Made by a program: the position numbers and the translations under genes | NCBI RefSeq assembly: GCF_009727955.1 | Contig: NZ_WOBR01000010.1 | Location: 1-64,000, forward strand | Direction of reading: 5' to 3' | DNA: 64,000 nucleotides | Source of the DNA: Aliivibrio fischeri | GTDB taxonomy: Bacteria; Pseudomonadota; Gammaproteobacteria; Enterobacterales; Vibrionaceae | The notes under the pieces: generated by a model | The model's input: the letters and a program-made list of their open reading frames with translations, nothing else | Told to the model about the DNA's origin: nothing | Database searches by the model: none | Part shown: positions 54,091-64,000 of the stretch, piece by piece | Numbering within the stretch: position 1 is the first letter of the stretch | Layout: each line of letters begins with the position of its first letter

Positions 54091-56958
54091 ATGAGTCAGC
54101 TTCTTCAACAATTAGGCACGGATAACGAATTTATTCGTCGCCATAATGGACCTGCTTCTTCTGAACATCAGCATATGCTTAACACAATTGGTGCTGAAAC
54201 GTTACAACAATTAATTGAAGAAACCGTTCCAAGCTCAATTCGTTTGCCTCAGCCAATGCAACTCCCTCATGGTTTATCAGAAAATGCCATGCTTGCTGAG
54301 TTAAAACAGATCGCTCAACAAAATACACTCAATACCAGTTATATCGGCCAAGGGTATTACAATACTCACACACCTAATGTGATTTTACGTAATGTTTTGG
54401 AAAACCCGGGCTGGTATACCGCTTATACTCCTTACCAACCTGAAATATCTCAAGGTCGTTTAGAAGCTTTATTAAACTATCAACAAATGGTGATGGATTT
54501 AACCGGACTTGAGATTGCTAACGCTTCCCTACTTGATGAAGCAACGGCAGCAGCAGAAGCTATGACCCTATGTAAGCGTGGCGGAAAAAGCAAAAGTAAT
54601 CTCTTTTTCGTTGCTGATGATGTACACCCACAAACCTTAGCGGTTATCAAAACTCGTGCAAAGTTCATCGACTTTGATGTGGTTGTTGATAATGAATCAA
54701 ATCTTGATTCTCATGATGTGTTTGGTGCCCTACTGCAATACCCGGGCACAACCGGTGAAGTAAAAGATCTTACTGATCTTATTGCTCAGGCTCATACCAA
54801 GAAAACACTCGTTGTTGTTGCAACCGATCTGTTAGCGTCTGTCCTACTTAAACCTGTTGGTGAGATGGGTGCCGATATTGCGATTGGTAGTGCGCAGCGC
54901 TTCGGTGTGCCAATGGGATACGGTGGTCCTCACGCCGCATTTATGGCGACACGTGAAAAATTAAAACGCTCAATGCCGGGCCGTGTCATTGGTGTCTCGA
55001 TTGATTCTAAAGGCAATCAAGCACTTCGTATGGCAATGCAAACTCGTGAGCAGCATATTCGTCGTGAGAAAGCGACATCGAATATTTGTACCGCTCAAGC
55101 ATTACTGGCGAACATGGCTTCTTTTTATGCCGTGTATCATGGTCCAGAAGGGTTAAAAACCATTGCTCGTCGTGTCCACCACTTTACGGCTATTGTGGCA
55201 AAAGCATTACAAACAGCAGGGTTTGAGCTAGAGCACCAACATTTCTTTGATACCTTAACCGTTAAAACTGAACAACAGACAGATATTTTGTATACAAAAG
55301 CGTTGGCTTCAAGTATTAACCTACGCAAATTTGATACAAAATTAGGGATCAGTTTTGATGAAACAACCACGGTTTCGGATCTCGTTACTCTATTAGCGGT
55401 ATTTGGTATCGATAACGCGGAATGTGAAACTTTATCTGCTGAAGTAGGAAAAGATGAATTTGCTGCCATTCCTAAACATTGTCAACGAACGTCTTCCTTC
55501 TTAACTCATCCAGTATTTAATACGTACCATAGTGAAACACAAATGCTACGTTATTTGAAAAAACTGGAAAACAAAGACTTCTCTTTAACTCATGGCATGA
55601 TCCCACTAGGCTCTTGTACCATGAAATTAAACGCCGTTGCAGAAATGCTGCCTGTTACATGGCCAGAGTTTGGTGGTATTCACCCATTCGCACCACTAAA
55701 CCAAGCTGCGGGTTATACAACACTAGCAACGTCACTAAAATCCATGTTATGTGAAATCACAGGTTATGATGAGTTTTCATTGCAACCAAACTCGGGGGCT
55801 TCTGGTGAATACGCAGGTCTAATTGCGATTCAACGTTACCATGAGAGCCGTGGTGACGCTCACCGTAATGTTTGCTTAATCCCAAGCTCTGCACACGGTA
55901 CTAACCCTGCCACTGCATCTATGGTATCAATGAAAGTTGTCGTGGTTAAATGCGATGAAAACGGCAATATCGATATGATCGATCTCGCTGAAAAAATTGA
56001 AAAGCATCAAGAGAATCTATCAAGCATCATGATCACTTACCCTTCTACGCATGGCGTATATGAAGAGCAAGTACGTGAAGTATGCGATATGGTACATGCA
56101 GCTGGTGGTCAAGTGTATCTTGATGGTGCCAATATGAACGCGCAAGTTGGTTTAACAAGCCCAGGTTTCATCGGCTCAGATGTATCTCACTTAAACCTAC
56201 ACAAAACCTTCTGTATTCCACACGGTGGTGGTGGTCCGGGTATGGGTCCTATTGGTGTTAAATCACACCTTGCACCTTTCCTTCCGGGCCACACTGAAAA
56301 CGGTGTTCAGGGAACGGATTATGCTGTTTCAGCTGCGGATTTAGGCAGTGCCTCTATTTTACCAATATCATGGGCATACATTGCTATGATGGGTGAAATG
56401 GGTCTGACTGAAGCGACAAAAGTGGCGATATTAAATGCCAACTACGTAATGGAACGCCTACGCCCTCACTACCCTGTGTTATACCGTGGTACCAATGGTC
56501 GTATTGCACACGAATGTATTATTGATATTCGTCCATTAAAAGAGACGACAGGCATCAGTGAAGAAGACATTGCAAAACGATTAATGGACTTTGGTTTCCA
56601 TGCTCCAACCATGTCATTCCCAGTTGCTGGAACCTTAATGGTTGAGCCAACGGAATCTGAAGACCTAGCGGAACTGGATCGTTTCTGTGATGCGATGATA
56701 GCGATTCGTGAAGAGATGAATAAGGTTGAGCAAGGTGAATGGCCATTAGACAACAACCCACTTGTTAATGCGCCACACACACAAGTCGATTTAATGTCTG
56801 ATAGCTGGGAACATCCATATACTCGTGAAGTAGCATGCTTCCCATCATCACAATCAAAAGATTCTAAATACTGGCCTACCGTCAACCGTGTAGACAATGT
56901 ATATGGTGATCGTAACTTGATTTGTTCTTGTCCAAGCATTGAGAATTACGAAGAGTAA
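54091..56958 (+). CDS. gcvP: Glycine dehydrogenase (decarboxylating), P protein
   Basis: 955 residues, full-length single-chain form. [11 protein letters not shown] and [27 protein letters not shown] are written here in outline as the N-terminal signature. The PLP-binding Lys is in [22 protein letters not shown]. Decarboxylates glycine and passes the aminomethyl group to GcvH. Confidence 0.98.
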   Translation: MSQLLQQLGTDNEFIRRHNGPASSEHQHMLNTIGAETLQQLIEETVPSSIRLPQPMQLPHGLSENAMLAELKQIAQQNTLNTSYIGQGYYNTHTPNVILRNVLENPGWYTAYTPYQPEISQGRLEALLNYQQMVMDLTGLEIANASLLDEATAAAEAMTLCKRGGKSKSNLFFVADDVHPQTLAVIKTRAKFIDFDVVVDNESNLDSHDVFGALLQYPGTTGEVKDLTDLIAQAHTKKTLVVVATDLLASVLLKPVGEMGADIAIGSAQRFGVPMGYGGPHAAFMATREKLKRSMPGRVIGVSIDSKGNQALRMAMQTREQHIRREKATSNICTAQALLANMASFYAVYHGPEGLKTIARRVHHFTAIVAKALQTAGFELEHQHFFDTLTVKTEQQTDILYTKALASSINLRKFDTKLGISFDETTTVSDLVTLLAVFGIDNAECETLSAEVGKDEFAAIPKHCQRTSSFLTHPVFNTYHSETQMLRYLKKLENKDFSLTHGMIPLGSCTMKLNAVAEMLPVTWPEFGGIHPFAPLNQAAGYTTLATSLKSMLCEITGYDEFSLQPNSGASGEYAGLIAIQRYHESRGDAHRNVCLIPSSAHGTNPATASMVSMKVVVVKCDENGNIDMIDLAEKIEKHQENLSSIMITYPSTHGVYEEQVREVCDMVHAAGGQVYLDGANMNAQVGLTSPGFIGSDVSHLNLHKTFCIPHGGGGPGMGPIGVKSHLAPFLPGHTENGVQGTDYAVSAADLGSASILPISWAYIAMMGEMGLTEATKVAILNANYVMERLRPHYPVLYRGTNGRIAHECIIDIRPLKETTGISEEDIAKRLMDFGFHAPTMSFPVAGTLMVEPTESEDLAELDRFCDAMIAIREEMNKVEQGEWPLDNNPLVNAPHTQVDLMSDSWEHPYTREVACFPSSQSKDSKYWPTVNRVDNVYGDRNLICSCPSIENYEE

Positions 56959-56985
56959 CACTCACCACTAACAACCTATCTATAT

Positions 56986-57018
56986 AAAATAGACAAGCAT
57001 ATGTTTGTCTATTTTTTT
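56986..57018 (+). terminator. Terminator after gcvP
   Basis: AAATAGACAA/TTTGTCTATTT stem followed by a T-run. The following 295 bp to 57314 are AT-rich with no gene seen. Confidence 0.9.
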
Positions 57019-57313
57019 ATCTAAAAAATGAATAATTCCTTTCCCTTTTGTTACGGTGAAATAACAGTAATCATGATGTAACTCACTAATTTATAAACAA
57101 AAGATTTTATTTTTAAAAATAATGATAATGAGCACAAATTAATACTAGCAAGATGATAACCTGTATGTCAGAATCCATCGCTTTTTTATGCTTGTTTATT
57201 AATACTTTACATACAATTTATCTATTGATAGCATGATTTTTCATTGTTGAAACCGTTAGTTTACGGGTCTTTTCAATATCTCGACAATGTAATCAATTAT
57301 TGGAATTTCTCAT

Positions 57314-59404
57314 TTGAAAATAGCTTTAAATCTTAATTTTGTTAGTAGTGCGCTATCAGGGTTAACCTCTGTGTTTAAACGTAAGAATTCGCAGTCTTCA
57401 TCACGCTCTTACATTTATGATTTATCCGCAATTGCATTACTTCTTTTACCTCTAACGTTATCGAACGCAACTGCAGTTCTACTCGGGCATTTATTTAACT
57501 TTTTTGAATTTAAAGAACTTTCAAGCCTCCTTTTTCATTTATCGAATTTATTAATTAACATCTACCCACTCTCATTTTGTGTCATTGCAGGGTATTACTT
57601 ATCGCATAAAACAACCTTTAGTAGCGCGACGTTTATCATCTACTCTTTAGCTTTGTTTTATCTGCTTTCAATAGAAAACGGAAGCCTGTCTACGCCCTTC
57701 TATTTTCCGAATAATCCACTACTTGCTCTCTTAAGTGCTCTGATCACATTCATGTATTGCACTCGCTTTAATCTACAACAACTAGAGCCACAAGCTTTGG
57801 ATTTTTCTTCTCGTTTGTTTAAGCACGTATTTCACTTTTTTACTTTCATAAGTGCTGCTTTCTTACTGTCTAAGTTAATGGTAAAAGTCATTAATTACAT
57901 GACGGCATTAATCGGCCACATGAGTGCTGACCCTTTAACTTTTACAGGTGGGTTAATTTACCAAACCATTCTTGGGTTATTAGGTGCAATTGGCATTAAT
58001 GGCCACAACATGCTATTTGCCGTTAAACAGACCATCTATTCTGAAACACAACAAAACATGGCAGATTGGGCAGCAGGTGAAGCCACATTAAATATCATAA
58101 ACCAAGGATTTTATGATGCATTTATGTCAATGGGTGGCTCAGGGAACTCCATCAGTTTATTACTTTGTATTCTTCTATTTTCAAAAGAAAAAAATCATAT
58201 AATGTTAGCTTTGGCAGCTTTGCCATTGGTTATGTTTAATATCAATGAAGTTTTGCTGTTTGGCCTACCGATCATTTTTAATCCATTACTGATCGTCCCA
58301 TTTGTGGCATTACCATTAATCAGTTTTTTAATTACTTATTTAGCTATCTTTTCAGGGGTAATATCTCCAGTAGTTAATATCGTTAACTGGATGACTCCAC
58401 CATTATTTAGTGGTTATGTTGCAATGGGCGAAAGCATAGAAGGCTCAATATTACAGCTTGTTATTATCATTGTAGGTATTTTTGTGTATCGTCCTTTTTA
58501 TCTTGCGTTTGCAGGAAAATACGCATTAAATCATCCGTCAGCAATGACCAATACAAACATAGAACAGTCGATTTTTAAAAGCCTATTAGATAATGTTAGA
58601 ACCTCAGCAGCAACGAGTTTAAAGCACTCTTCAGCTCAACAGCGTTTATCACGTATGCTGCACGAAGATGGCTTTGTAATGCATTATCAATTACTTCAAT
58701 CTGTTATTGAGAAAGATGTTATCTCTTTTGAAGCATTATTGCGTTATCAAGATCGTGACGGAAATTTATGCCCACCTACCTTTATTAGTGATTTTCAACT
58801 GCTTAATATGATGCCAACACTGGATAAATTGGTTATTGATAAAGTCTTAACTGATATGCAGAAAATGGATCTCAATGAAGACCGACGTGTTGCTATCAAT
58901 ATTTCTGTCGCTTCCATTGAAGAACATGGTTTTGCAGAGCATGTAATTGATCGTTTAAAGTTCTTTTCAATTCCACCACACTGGCTAGAAATTGAGATAA
59001 CAGAAGAGGCTATTTTAAGTGATAACCATAATCTGCTGAGTACATTAGAGATCTTAAAGTCCCATGGAATTAAAATCGCTATGGATGACTTTGGAACCGG
59101 TTATGCTTCGTTCCCACATCTACTAAAATACCCATTTGATAAAATTAAGTTAGACCGCTCTTTGTTATTAGATGCTTCTACAACTAAAGGTAAACAGTTA
59201 TACCAATTAATCGCTCAAATGGGTGATGTAGCAAATTGTGAAGTGGTAGCAGAAGGCGTTGAAACAGAAGATGAATTTAAATTTGTTGCCGAGTGTGGTG
59301 TTGATAAAGTACAAGGCTTTTTGATTGCGCGACCACAACCGCTTTCTGAAGCGCTAAAATTAATAAAGCGCAACGATCAGATTGATACCAATCGTAATAA
59401 ATAA
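57314..59404 (+). CDS. PTS EIIC-like membrane domain fused to an EAL phosphodiesterase
   Basis: 696 residues from TTG, with GGAA 8 nt upstream. Residues 35-420 form a polytopic lactose/cellobiose-type EIIC (GGLIYQTILGLLGAIGINGHNML, MSMGGSGNSISLLL, FNINEVLLFGLPIIFNP). Residues 450-690 are an EAL domain with all catalytic groups: EALLR, NIS, EITEE, DDFGTGY, KLDRS, VAEGVET, QGFLIARP. It would hydrolyse cyclic di-GMP. The EIIC lacks an adjoining EIIA/EIIB, suggesting a sugar-sensing rather than transporting role. Confidence 0.9.
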   Translation: MKIALNLNFVSSALSGLTSVFKRKNSQSSSRSYIYDLSAIALLLLPLTLSNATAVLLGHLFNFFEFKELSSLLFHLSNLLINIYPLSFCVIAGYYLSHKTTFSSATFIIYSLALFYLLSIENGSLSTPFYFPNNPLLALLSALITFMYCTRFNLQQLEPQALDFSSRLFKHVFHFFTFISAAFLLSKLMVKVINYMTALIGHMSADPLTFTGGLIYQTILGLLGAIGINGHNMLFAVKQTIYSETQQNMADWAAGEATLNIINQGFYDAFMSMGGSGNSISLLLCILLFSKEKNHIMLALAALPLVMFNINEVLLFGLPIIFNPLLIVPFVALPLISFLITYLAIFSGVISPVVNIVNWMTPPLFSGYVAMGESIEGSILQLVIIIVGIFVYRPFYLAFAGKYALNHPSAMTNTNIEQSIFKSLLDNVRTSAATSLKHSSAQQRLSRMLHEDGFVMHYQLLQSVIEKDVISFEALLRYQDRDGNLCPPTFISDFQLLNMMPTLDKLVIDKVLTDMQKMDLNEDRRVAINISVASIEEHGFAEHVIDRLKFFSIPPHWLEIEITEEAILSDNHNLLSTLEILKSHGIKIAMDDFGTGYASFPHLLKYPFDKIKLDRSLLLDASTTKGKQLYQLIAQMGDVANCEVVAEGVETEDEFKFVAECGVDKVQGFLIARPQPLSEALKLIKRNDQIDTNRNK

Positions 59405-59464
59405 CGAGTCATTTTAGCTGGTTAAAAGACTTGATAACTGCGTTAGAGTTTTTGATTGTAGAGT

Positions 59465-59490
59465 AAAGGACTATTCCTCATAGTCCTTTT
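59465..59490. terminator. Bidirectional terminator
   Basis: AAAGGACTA/TAGTCCTTT stem between convergent genes. Confidence 0.85.
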
Positions 59491-59492
59491 TA

Positions 59493-60365
59493 CTACCACA
59501 TAACTAGCACAGCAGCGATTGCTATCAATATTAACGCTAACATATCTTTTCTTTTTATCCCCTCTTTTAACCAAAAGAAAGAAATCAACATAGTAAAAAA
59601 GACTTCAACTTGGCCTAAGGTTTTTACTAATGGCACCGTTTGTAATGACATGGCACTAAACCAACCAAGCGATCCTATAAAGCTAGCTATACTGGTCATA
59701 ACAACCAATTTAGGCTTTATAAACATCGCCTTAAGTGTATTGAAATCCCTGATTAAAAGATAAGAAACAAGCGCAATAGTTTGAAATAAAATCACCAAGA
59801 ATAAAACCCAAGCGGCACGATGTGGAAATGGCAGTGATAAGGTTAAACTCGCCTCTCTTATCCACAATGACGTTAACGCAAAAGAGGTACTGCACGCCAA
59901 ACCTATGATTGCTGTTTTGAATGAAATACTACGAAGGCCATCAGGGCAACTTAATAAGAAGACAGCAACCGCGCCTATTGCCACCCCTAACCAACCAAAT
60001 AAAGATAAAGACGTACCAAAGAATAAAACACCAAGAAAAGCAGACACAGGAGCTTCACTCTTTGCGAGTCCGGCTCCAATGGCAAAGTTTTTCTGTTTAA
60101 ACAATACCACCATCAAGCCTGTGGCGATGATCTGCATTACTGATGCGCCAATAATGAAAAAATACGAATACGCCGTAAAGCTTGGTAAATTAACAGGCTC
60201 AAAGTAATAAAGAAGCCACAGATATATGGCAGCTAATGGACCGGCCCACAAAAATCGTGACAGTGTCACGCCTGTCACATTCAACTCTTTACTTAATCGG
60301 CTTTGAAACGCATTCCGCCATGATTGGCTAAACGCGGCAAGTAACGTAAATAATATCCAACTCAC
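59493..60365 (-). CDS. EamA/DMT family transporter
   Basis: 290 residues, about ten transmembrane helices in two repeats (YSYFFIIGASVMQIIATGLMVVLF; GLACSTSFALTSLWI; FIGSLGWFSAMSLQTVPLVKTLGQVEVFFTMLISFFWLKEGI in outline, the typical EamA end). Inner-membrane drug/metabolite exporter type; substrate unknown. Single gene. Confidence 0.88.
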   Translation of the reverse strand: MSWILFTLLAAFSQSWRNAFQSRLSKELNVTGVTLSRFLWAGPLAAIYLWLLYYFEPVNLPSFTAYSYFFIIGASVMQIIATGLMVVLFKQKNFAIGAGLAKSEAPVSAFLGVLFFGTSLSLFGWLGVAIGAVAVFLLSCPDGLRSISFKTAIIGLACSTSFALTSLWIREASLTLSLPFPHRAAWVLFLVILFQTIALVSYLLIRDFNTLKAMFIKPKLVVMTSIASFIGSLGWFSAMSLQTVPLVKTLGQVEVFFTMLISFFWLKEGIKRKDMLALILIAIAAVLVMW

Positions 60366-60446
60366 ACATCATCCTTTATGAATCACTTCCCTTTCTCACA
60401 TGATACATAAGTGAACCTCTATAGATAGTCGTTGTGAGTGATTATT

Positions 60447-61304
60447 TTATACTTTTACCATCGCTCTATAATCAGAAGGGGTATAACTGGTTTTATTCTT
60501 AAATACACGATAAAAATAGTTCACATCTTGAAAGCCACAACGTGTTGCTACCTCAGTTAAACGGAAGGTGTATTTCTTTAGCATAAACTTAGCGCGTTCA
60601 ATTCTCACCCATGTTATATAATCAGCCAATGTCATATGTCCTTGTTGTCTAAACATACGCGATAAATGGTTTGGTGAAATATTAAAACGATTCGCAATCG
60701 TGGTTCTATCTATGCTTTTATGGAAGTTCTCTTGAATATAAATGCAAATTCCCTGATACAGATCTTCACTGCGTTTTTTAGGTGATACTGTTTCACTTGG
60801 CTCACCTAACATGGATTTACTGTAACTGAGTAACGCAAGAAGCAAATACTCGTCGATCTGTTTTTTGTTCGGCTCACGAGCTAACGCATTTAGCGCTTCT
60901 AAAATATTATCAATAGCATGACCTGTACGAGTCTGAATACTGTACTTTTGTACGTCGTAAAACCCCTCCTCCCCTTTACGCTTACTCACTAAGCTAAAGC
61001 CAACTTGTCTGCGACCAAAGAGCAAACTAAGTACAGAGCAATCCTCACTCCAATCTGGCTTATTCCAGCAGTTCGGTGGGATATACAAGGCGTCACCAGC
61101 CATGACTTTAACTTCAGTAATACCAAATTCGGGATCTTCTATTTGGTTTCGGTATTCACCACTAATCACCAATTCTAGACGAGGAAAGTTTACCTGATAA
61201 CAACATGCAGGAGGCGTTACTTTATCTCCAGCAAACCAGATCTGATTAAAGCTTTCTCTCTCAGCCAACAAGGCCTCTAAAACGGTATTAAATACTAAAT
61301 CCAT
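60447..61304 (-). CDS. AraC-family regulator of the adjacent PTS
   Basis: Start at MDLVFNTVLEALL (61304; AAGTGG upstream). About 285 residues. N-terminal cupin-like ligand domain (LELVISGEYRNQIEDPEFGITEVKVMAGDALYIPPNCWN in outline) and C-terminal double HTH (DRTTIANRFNISPNHLSRMF; LTEVATRCGFQDVNYFYRVFKN). Divergent from the PTS gene, matching the AraC-PTS-manA arrangement of V. cholerae. Probably a sugar-responsive activator. Confidence 0.92.
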   Translation of the reverse strand: MDLVFNTVLEALLAERESFNQIWFAGDKVTPPACCYQVNFPRLELVISGEYRNQIEDPEFGITEVKVMAGDALYIPPNCWNKPDWSEDCSVLSLLFGRRQVGFSLVSKRKGEEGFYDVQKYSIQTRTGHAIDNILEALNALAREPNKKQIDEYLLLALLSYSKSMLGEPSETVSPKKRSEDLYQGICIYIQENFHKSIDRTTIANRFNISPNHLSRMFRQQGHMTLADYITWVRIERAKFMLKKYTFRLTEVATRCGFQDVNYFYRVFKNKTSYTPSDYRAMVKV

Positions 61305-61348
61305 GATAACCACTTTACGAAAATAACCGCATTTTTATCCACTTTAAT

Positions 61349-61364
61349 AATCAAGTGCATGATT
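61349..61364. promoter_or_regulatory. Inverted repeat in the AraC/PTS intergenic region
   Basis: AATCAAGTGCATGATT, an AATCA-N6-TGATT palindrome in the 300-bp divergent gap. Candidate regulator site; the rest of the gap is AT-rich. Confidence 0.3.
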
Positions 61365-61604
61365 ACTATTGATAAAAACCACAATGAGAAACACACCAAA
61401 CAATCATGTAACTCTTTATTTATTAAATATTTTTTTGATTTGTATATTATAGATATTTCGTTTTATAAAAATAAGAGCTGAATCACACTTGCTGACAGAT
61501 GTTACAATAATCCAGTAAATGTCTTTCTCGCACACTTACACAAAGCCCTTATTCCATTCAAACTGTCCCTACATAAGTAACCCATCATTAACAGGGAATA
61601 TTTC

Positions 61605-63506
61605 ATGATTACTGACTTAATCAATGAACAACTCATTTGTTTAAACCTGAAAGCTCAAACTAAAGACGACGTTTTTTCTGAAATGGCTGAACACTTGTTC
61701 CAACAAGGCCGTATCAGTGATAAACAACAATTTTTAGCGGATATCTACGCTCGTGAAGAGTTAGGAAATACCGGATTTGAAGAAGGCGTTGCCCTTCCTC
61801 ATGCTAAAAGTGCGGCGGTTATTTCTCCTGCTGTAATGATTGGTGTTAGCAAAGAAGGCATCGAATACGGTGCTGAAGATGGTCTTCCATCTCGCTTATT
61901 CTTCATGATCGCCTCACCAGCAAATGGTGCAGATCACCACATTGAAGTACTTGCAGAACTGTCATCTAAGTTAATCGAAGACGGCTTTATTGAGAAATTC
62001 TTAAACACGACTTCTTCAAAAATGGCACTTGAATTACTGCTTCAAAAAACTGACGAAGCAGAAGCTGTTGAAGCGAATAAAGGGTTCTTGATTGGCGTTA
62101 CAGGTTGCCCTGCAGGTATTGCACATACTTACCTTGCATCTGAAGCGCTTGAGAAAGGTGCTGCTGAATTAGGTTATCAAATCAAAGTAGAAACCAATGG
62201 CTCTATTGGTGTTAAAAATAGCCCAACAGCCGAAGAAATCGAAAAAGCAGAAGCGATCATCGTGGCTTGTGATAAGCAAGTGGATCTGAATCGTTTTGCT
62301 GGTAAGAAATTAATTCAAACAGGCGTAAAAGCGCCAATTAAAGATGCGAAAGGGTTAATTACTCAATCACTTTCTCAACCACCTTTTGTGGCTGATAACT
62401 CTAATGCATCATCTGAAACAAAAGACAAAGCATCACAAACTCGTTCTGATCTATACCGTTACCTAATGAATGGCGTATCTCACATGATCCCATTCGTTGT
62501 TACTGGTGGTCTATTGATCGCACTGGCTCTAGCGCTTGGTGGTCAACCAACAGAAAGTGGAATGGCCATTCCTCCTGGTAGCCTATGGAATAAAGTGCTT
62601 GATGTTGGTGTGGTTGCCTTTACTTTAATGATCCCTGTTTTAGCCGGTTACATTGCTTATGCGATTGCTGATCGCCCTGCTCTTGCTCCTGGCTTGATTG
62701 GTGGTTGGATTGCAAACAATGGTTCATTCTACGGTGCCGAAGCAGGTACTGGTTTCATTGGTGCTATCATCGCTGGTTTATTAGTGGGTTACTTCGTTAA
62801 ATTTGTTGCCAACATTAACTACAACAAATTTATTCAACCGCTAGTTCCTATTATGATTGCTCCTATTGCAGGCTCTCTATTTATCTCAGGTCTGTTTATC
62901 TTTGTTATTGGTGCTCCAATCGCAAGCTTAATGGATTCATTAACTGCGCTACTTACTACAATGAGTACAGGTAACGTTGTATTACTTGGTATCGTACTGG
63001 GTGGTATGGCTGGCTTTGATATGGGTGGTCCATTCAACAAAGTAGCATTCCTATTCTCTGTAGGTATGATTGCAAGTGGTCAAACTCAATTTATGGGTGC
63101 AATGGCGTGTGCGATTCCTGTTGCTCCACTAGGTATGTCTTTAGCAACCGTTATTGGTCGTAAATTCAATATCTTTGAAGAATCTGAAACCGAAGCGGGT
63201 AAAGCGGCTGGTGCAATGGGCTTAGTCGGTATCTCTGAAGGTGCGATTCCATTTGCAGCTCAAGATCCACTGTCTGTTATCCCTGCAAACATGCTTGGTT
63301 CAATCACTGCTGCAGTAATGGCTTTCTCATTTGGTATTACAAACAGTGTTGCTCACGGTGGTCCAGTTGTTGCGCTTCTTGGTGCAATGAACAAACCAGT
63401 ACTAGCAATTGCATGTATGGCAGCAGGTACTGTTGTGACAGCTCTAGTTTGTGTATCACTTAAAAAGATGCGCCAGAACAAAAATTCTGCTCCTGTAGCT
63501 GCTTAA
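61605..63506 (+). CDS. PTS fructose/mannose transporter EIIABC
   Basis: 633 residues, three domains: EIIA (1-150) with phospho-His H66 in ALPHAKS; EIIB (158-255) with Cys168 in VTGCPAGIAHT; EIIC (285-620) with HMIPFVVTGGLLIALALALGG and GGMAGFDMGGPFNKVAF. Imports and phosphorylates a hexose. The adjacent manA (mannose-6-phosphate isomerase) and the AraC gene point to mannose, as reported for the V. cholerae counterpart. Confidence 0.93.
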   Translation: MITDLINEQLICLNLKAQTKDDVFSEMAEHLFQQGRISDKQQFLADIYAREELGNTGFEEGVALPHAKSAAVISPAVMIGVSKEGIEYGAEDGLPSRLFFMIASPANGADHHIEVLAELSSKLIEDGFIEKFLNTTSSKMALELLLQKTDEAEAVEANKGFLIGVTGCPAGIAHTYLASEALEKGAAELGYQIKVETNGSIGVKNSPTAEEIEKAEAIIVACDKQVDLNRFAGKKLIQTGVKAPIKDAKGLITQSLSQPPFVADNSNASSETKDKASQTRSDLYRYLMNGVSHMIPFVVTGGLLIALALALGGQPTESGMAIPPGSLWNKVLDVGVVAFTLMIPVLAGYIAYAIADRPALAPGLIGGWIANNGSFYGAEAGTGFIGAIIAGLLVGYFVKFVANINYNKFIQPLVPIMIAPIAGSLFISGLFIFVIGAPIASLMDSLTALLTTMSTGNVVLLGIVLGGMAGFDMGGPFNKVAFLFSVGMIASGQTQFMGAMACAIPVAPLGMSLATVIGRKFNIFEESETEAGKAAGAMGLVGISEGAIPFAAQDPLSVIPANMLGSITAAVMAFSFGITNSVAHGGPVVALLGAMNKPVLAIACMAAGTVVTALVCVSLKKMRQNKNSAPVAA

Positions 63507-63513
63507 TTGCTCT

Positions 63514-63552
63514 GACACTATTGACGACAATCCCCCTGTCGTTGATAGTGTC
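63514..63552 (+). terminator. Long hairpin between the PTS gene and manA
   Basis: GACACTATTGACGACA and TGTCGTTGATAGTGTC can form 16 pairs (two G-U) around loop ATCCCCC, followed by TTTCTAGTTTT. The weak T-run suggests partial termination or protection of the upstream mRNA. Confidence 0.55.
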
Positions 63553-63577
63553 TTTCTAGTTTTATGACGAGTACATT

Positions 63578-64000
63578 ATGAACGCATTAAAACCTCAAAC
63601 TTTTTACCCAATGACCAACGTAATTCAAGATTATGCTTGGGGAAGTCACACTTCAATCGAAGCCTTATTTGATATAAAAAACAACACAGGTAAACCTCAA
63701 GCTGAACTTTGGATGGGCGCTCATCCTAATGGTTGTTCTGCGGTTACTGTTAATGGCGACTCTATTCTTTTATCTGATTTAATCAATCAAGATAAAGAAG
63801 CTTTTTTATCAAAAACAACAGCTGATGCCTTTGGTGAATTACCGTACCTTTTTAAAGTACTAGCAGCAGAAAAAGCCCTTTCTATTCAAGTTCACCCAAA
63901 TAAACAACAAGCGGTTGATGGGTTTGAAAAAGAAGAAAAAACAGGCATTGCCCTAACGGCTTTCAATCGTAACTACAAAGATAACAACCACAAACCTGAA
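63578..64000 (+). CDS. manA: Mannose-6-phosphate isomerase, 3' end beyond the window
   Basis: First 141 codons. MNALKPQTFYPMTNVIQDYAWGSHTSIEALF, then GKPQAELWMGAHPNGCS and ELPYLFKVLAAEKALSIQVHPNKQQA, in outline, are the type I phosphomannose isomerase signature with zinc ligands Gln and His in IQVHP. It converts mannose 6-phosphate to fructose 6-phosphate, feeding PTS-imported mannose into glycolysis. Truncated by the window end. Confidence 0.95.
   Translation, partial: MNALKPQTFYPMTNVIQDYAWGSHTSIEALFDIKNNTGKPQAELWMGAHPNGCSAVTVNGDSILLSDLINQDKEAFLSKTTADAFGELPYLFKVLAAEKALSIQVHPNKQQAVDGFEKEEKTGIALTAFNRNYKDNNHKPE

Noticed and set aside
1-64000. tRNA, rRNA and insertion-sequence genes
   Set aside because: Looked for acceptor/T-loop patterns, rRNA motifs and transposase frames and saw none. 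The island uses guaC rather than a tRNA.

Overview
The window looks like Aliivibrio (Vibrio) fischeri or a very close relative. The reductase at 33656-34312 matches, from memory, the 218-residue FRase I flavin reductase of that luminous species. An integron integrase with a long array of Vibrio-type attC repeats, the AraC/PTS/manA cluster and the glycine-cleavage genes also fit Vibrionaceae, possibly chromosome II. These calls come from reading the sequence; no database search was run.

Layout. (1) 1-9770: distal-to-proximal end of a sedentary chromosomal integron. There are 15 attC sites and cassette genes mostly on the minus strand, reading away from attI: an AbiC-like membrane protein, a possible nuclease, an Abi-alpha (DUF4393) protein, a ClbS/DfsB protein, a frameshifted ASCH protein, a GNAT acetyltransferase, a cold-shock/Excalibur fusion, two unknowns, and one reverse-oriented lipoprotein. 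Five cassettes are copies of a family without a conserved open frame. attI and the integrase gene follow at about 9771-11047. (2) 11054-15643: a small membrane protein, an HDOD protein, a MenI-like thioesterase, a DUF445 protein and a chemoreceptor. (3) 15836-22852: a MoxR/DUF58/DUF4381/VWA/VWA-TPR/BatD operon. (4) 23215-26321: transaldolase and transketolase with a structured intergenic region. (5) 26425-37136: an LpxL-like acyltransferase, a regulator, an outer-membrane protein, a very large zinc metalloprotease lipoprotein, FRase I, a diguanylate cyclase, a small unknown and a hexapeptide acetyltransferase.

(6) About 37154-46188: an 8.9-kb element inserted at the 3' end of guaC and bounded by direct repeats of the guaC tail and its terminator. 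It has a K139/P2-like control module (truncated CII, a 29-residue protein, Cox, CI) and an integrase behind a near-perfect LexA box, but no phage replication or structural genes. Its cargo is a C5-cytosine methyltransferase plus an overlapping pair: a 1009-residue protein with an N-terminal MORC/MutL-like GHKL ATPase and a C-terminal histidine-kinase module, and a 612-residue protein with an expanded receiver domain. I read this as a candidate anti-phage system in which DNA or invader sensing is coupled to phosphotransfer. It is the most interesting object in the window.

(7) 46155-64000: purine salvage (guaC, gsk, with an unusual promoter-proximal hairpin before guaC), ppiC, cheV, a MaoC hydratase, the glycine-cleavage genes (gcvT with an XRE-cupin regulator, divergent gcvH-gcvP), a PTS EIIC-EAL fusion, an EamA transporter, an AraC regulator, a fructose/mannose PTS EIIABC and the start of manA, which is cut by the window end.
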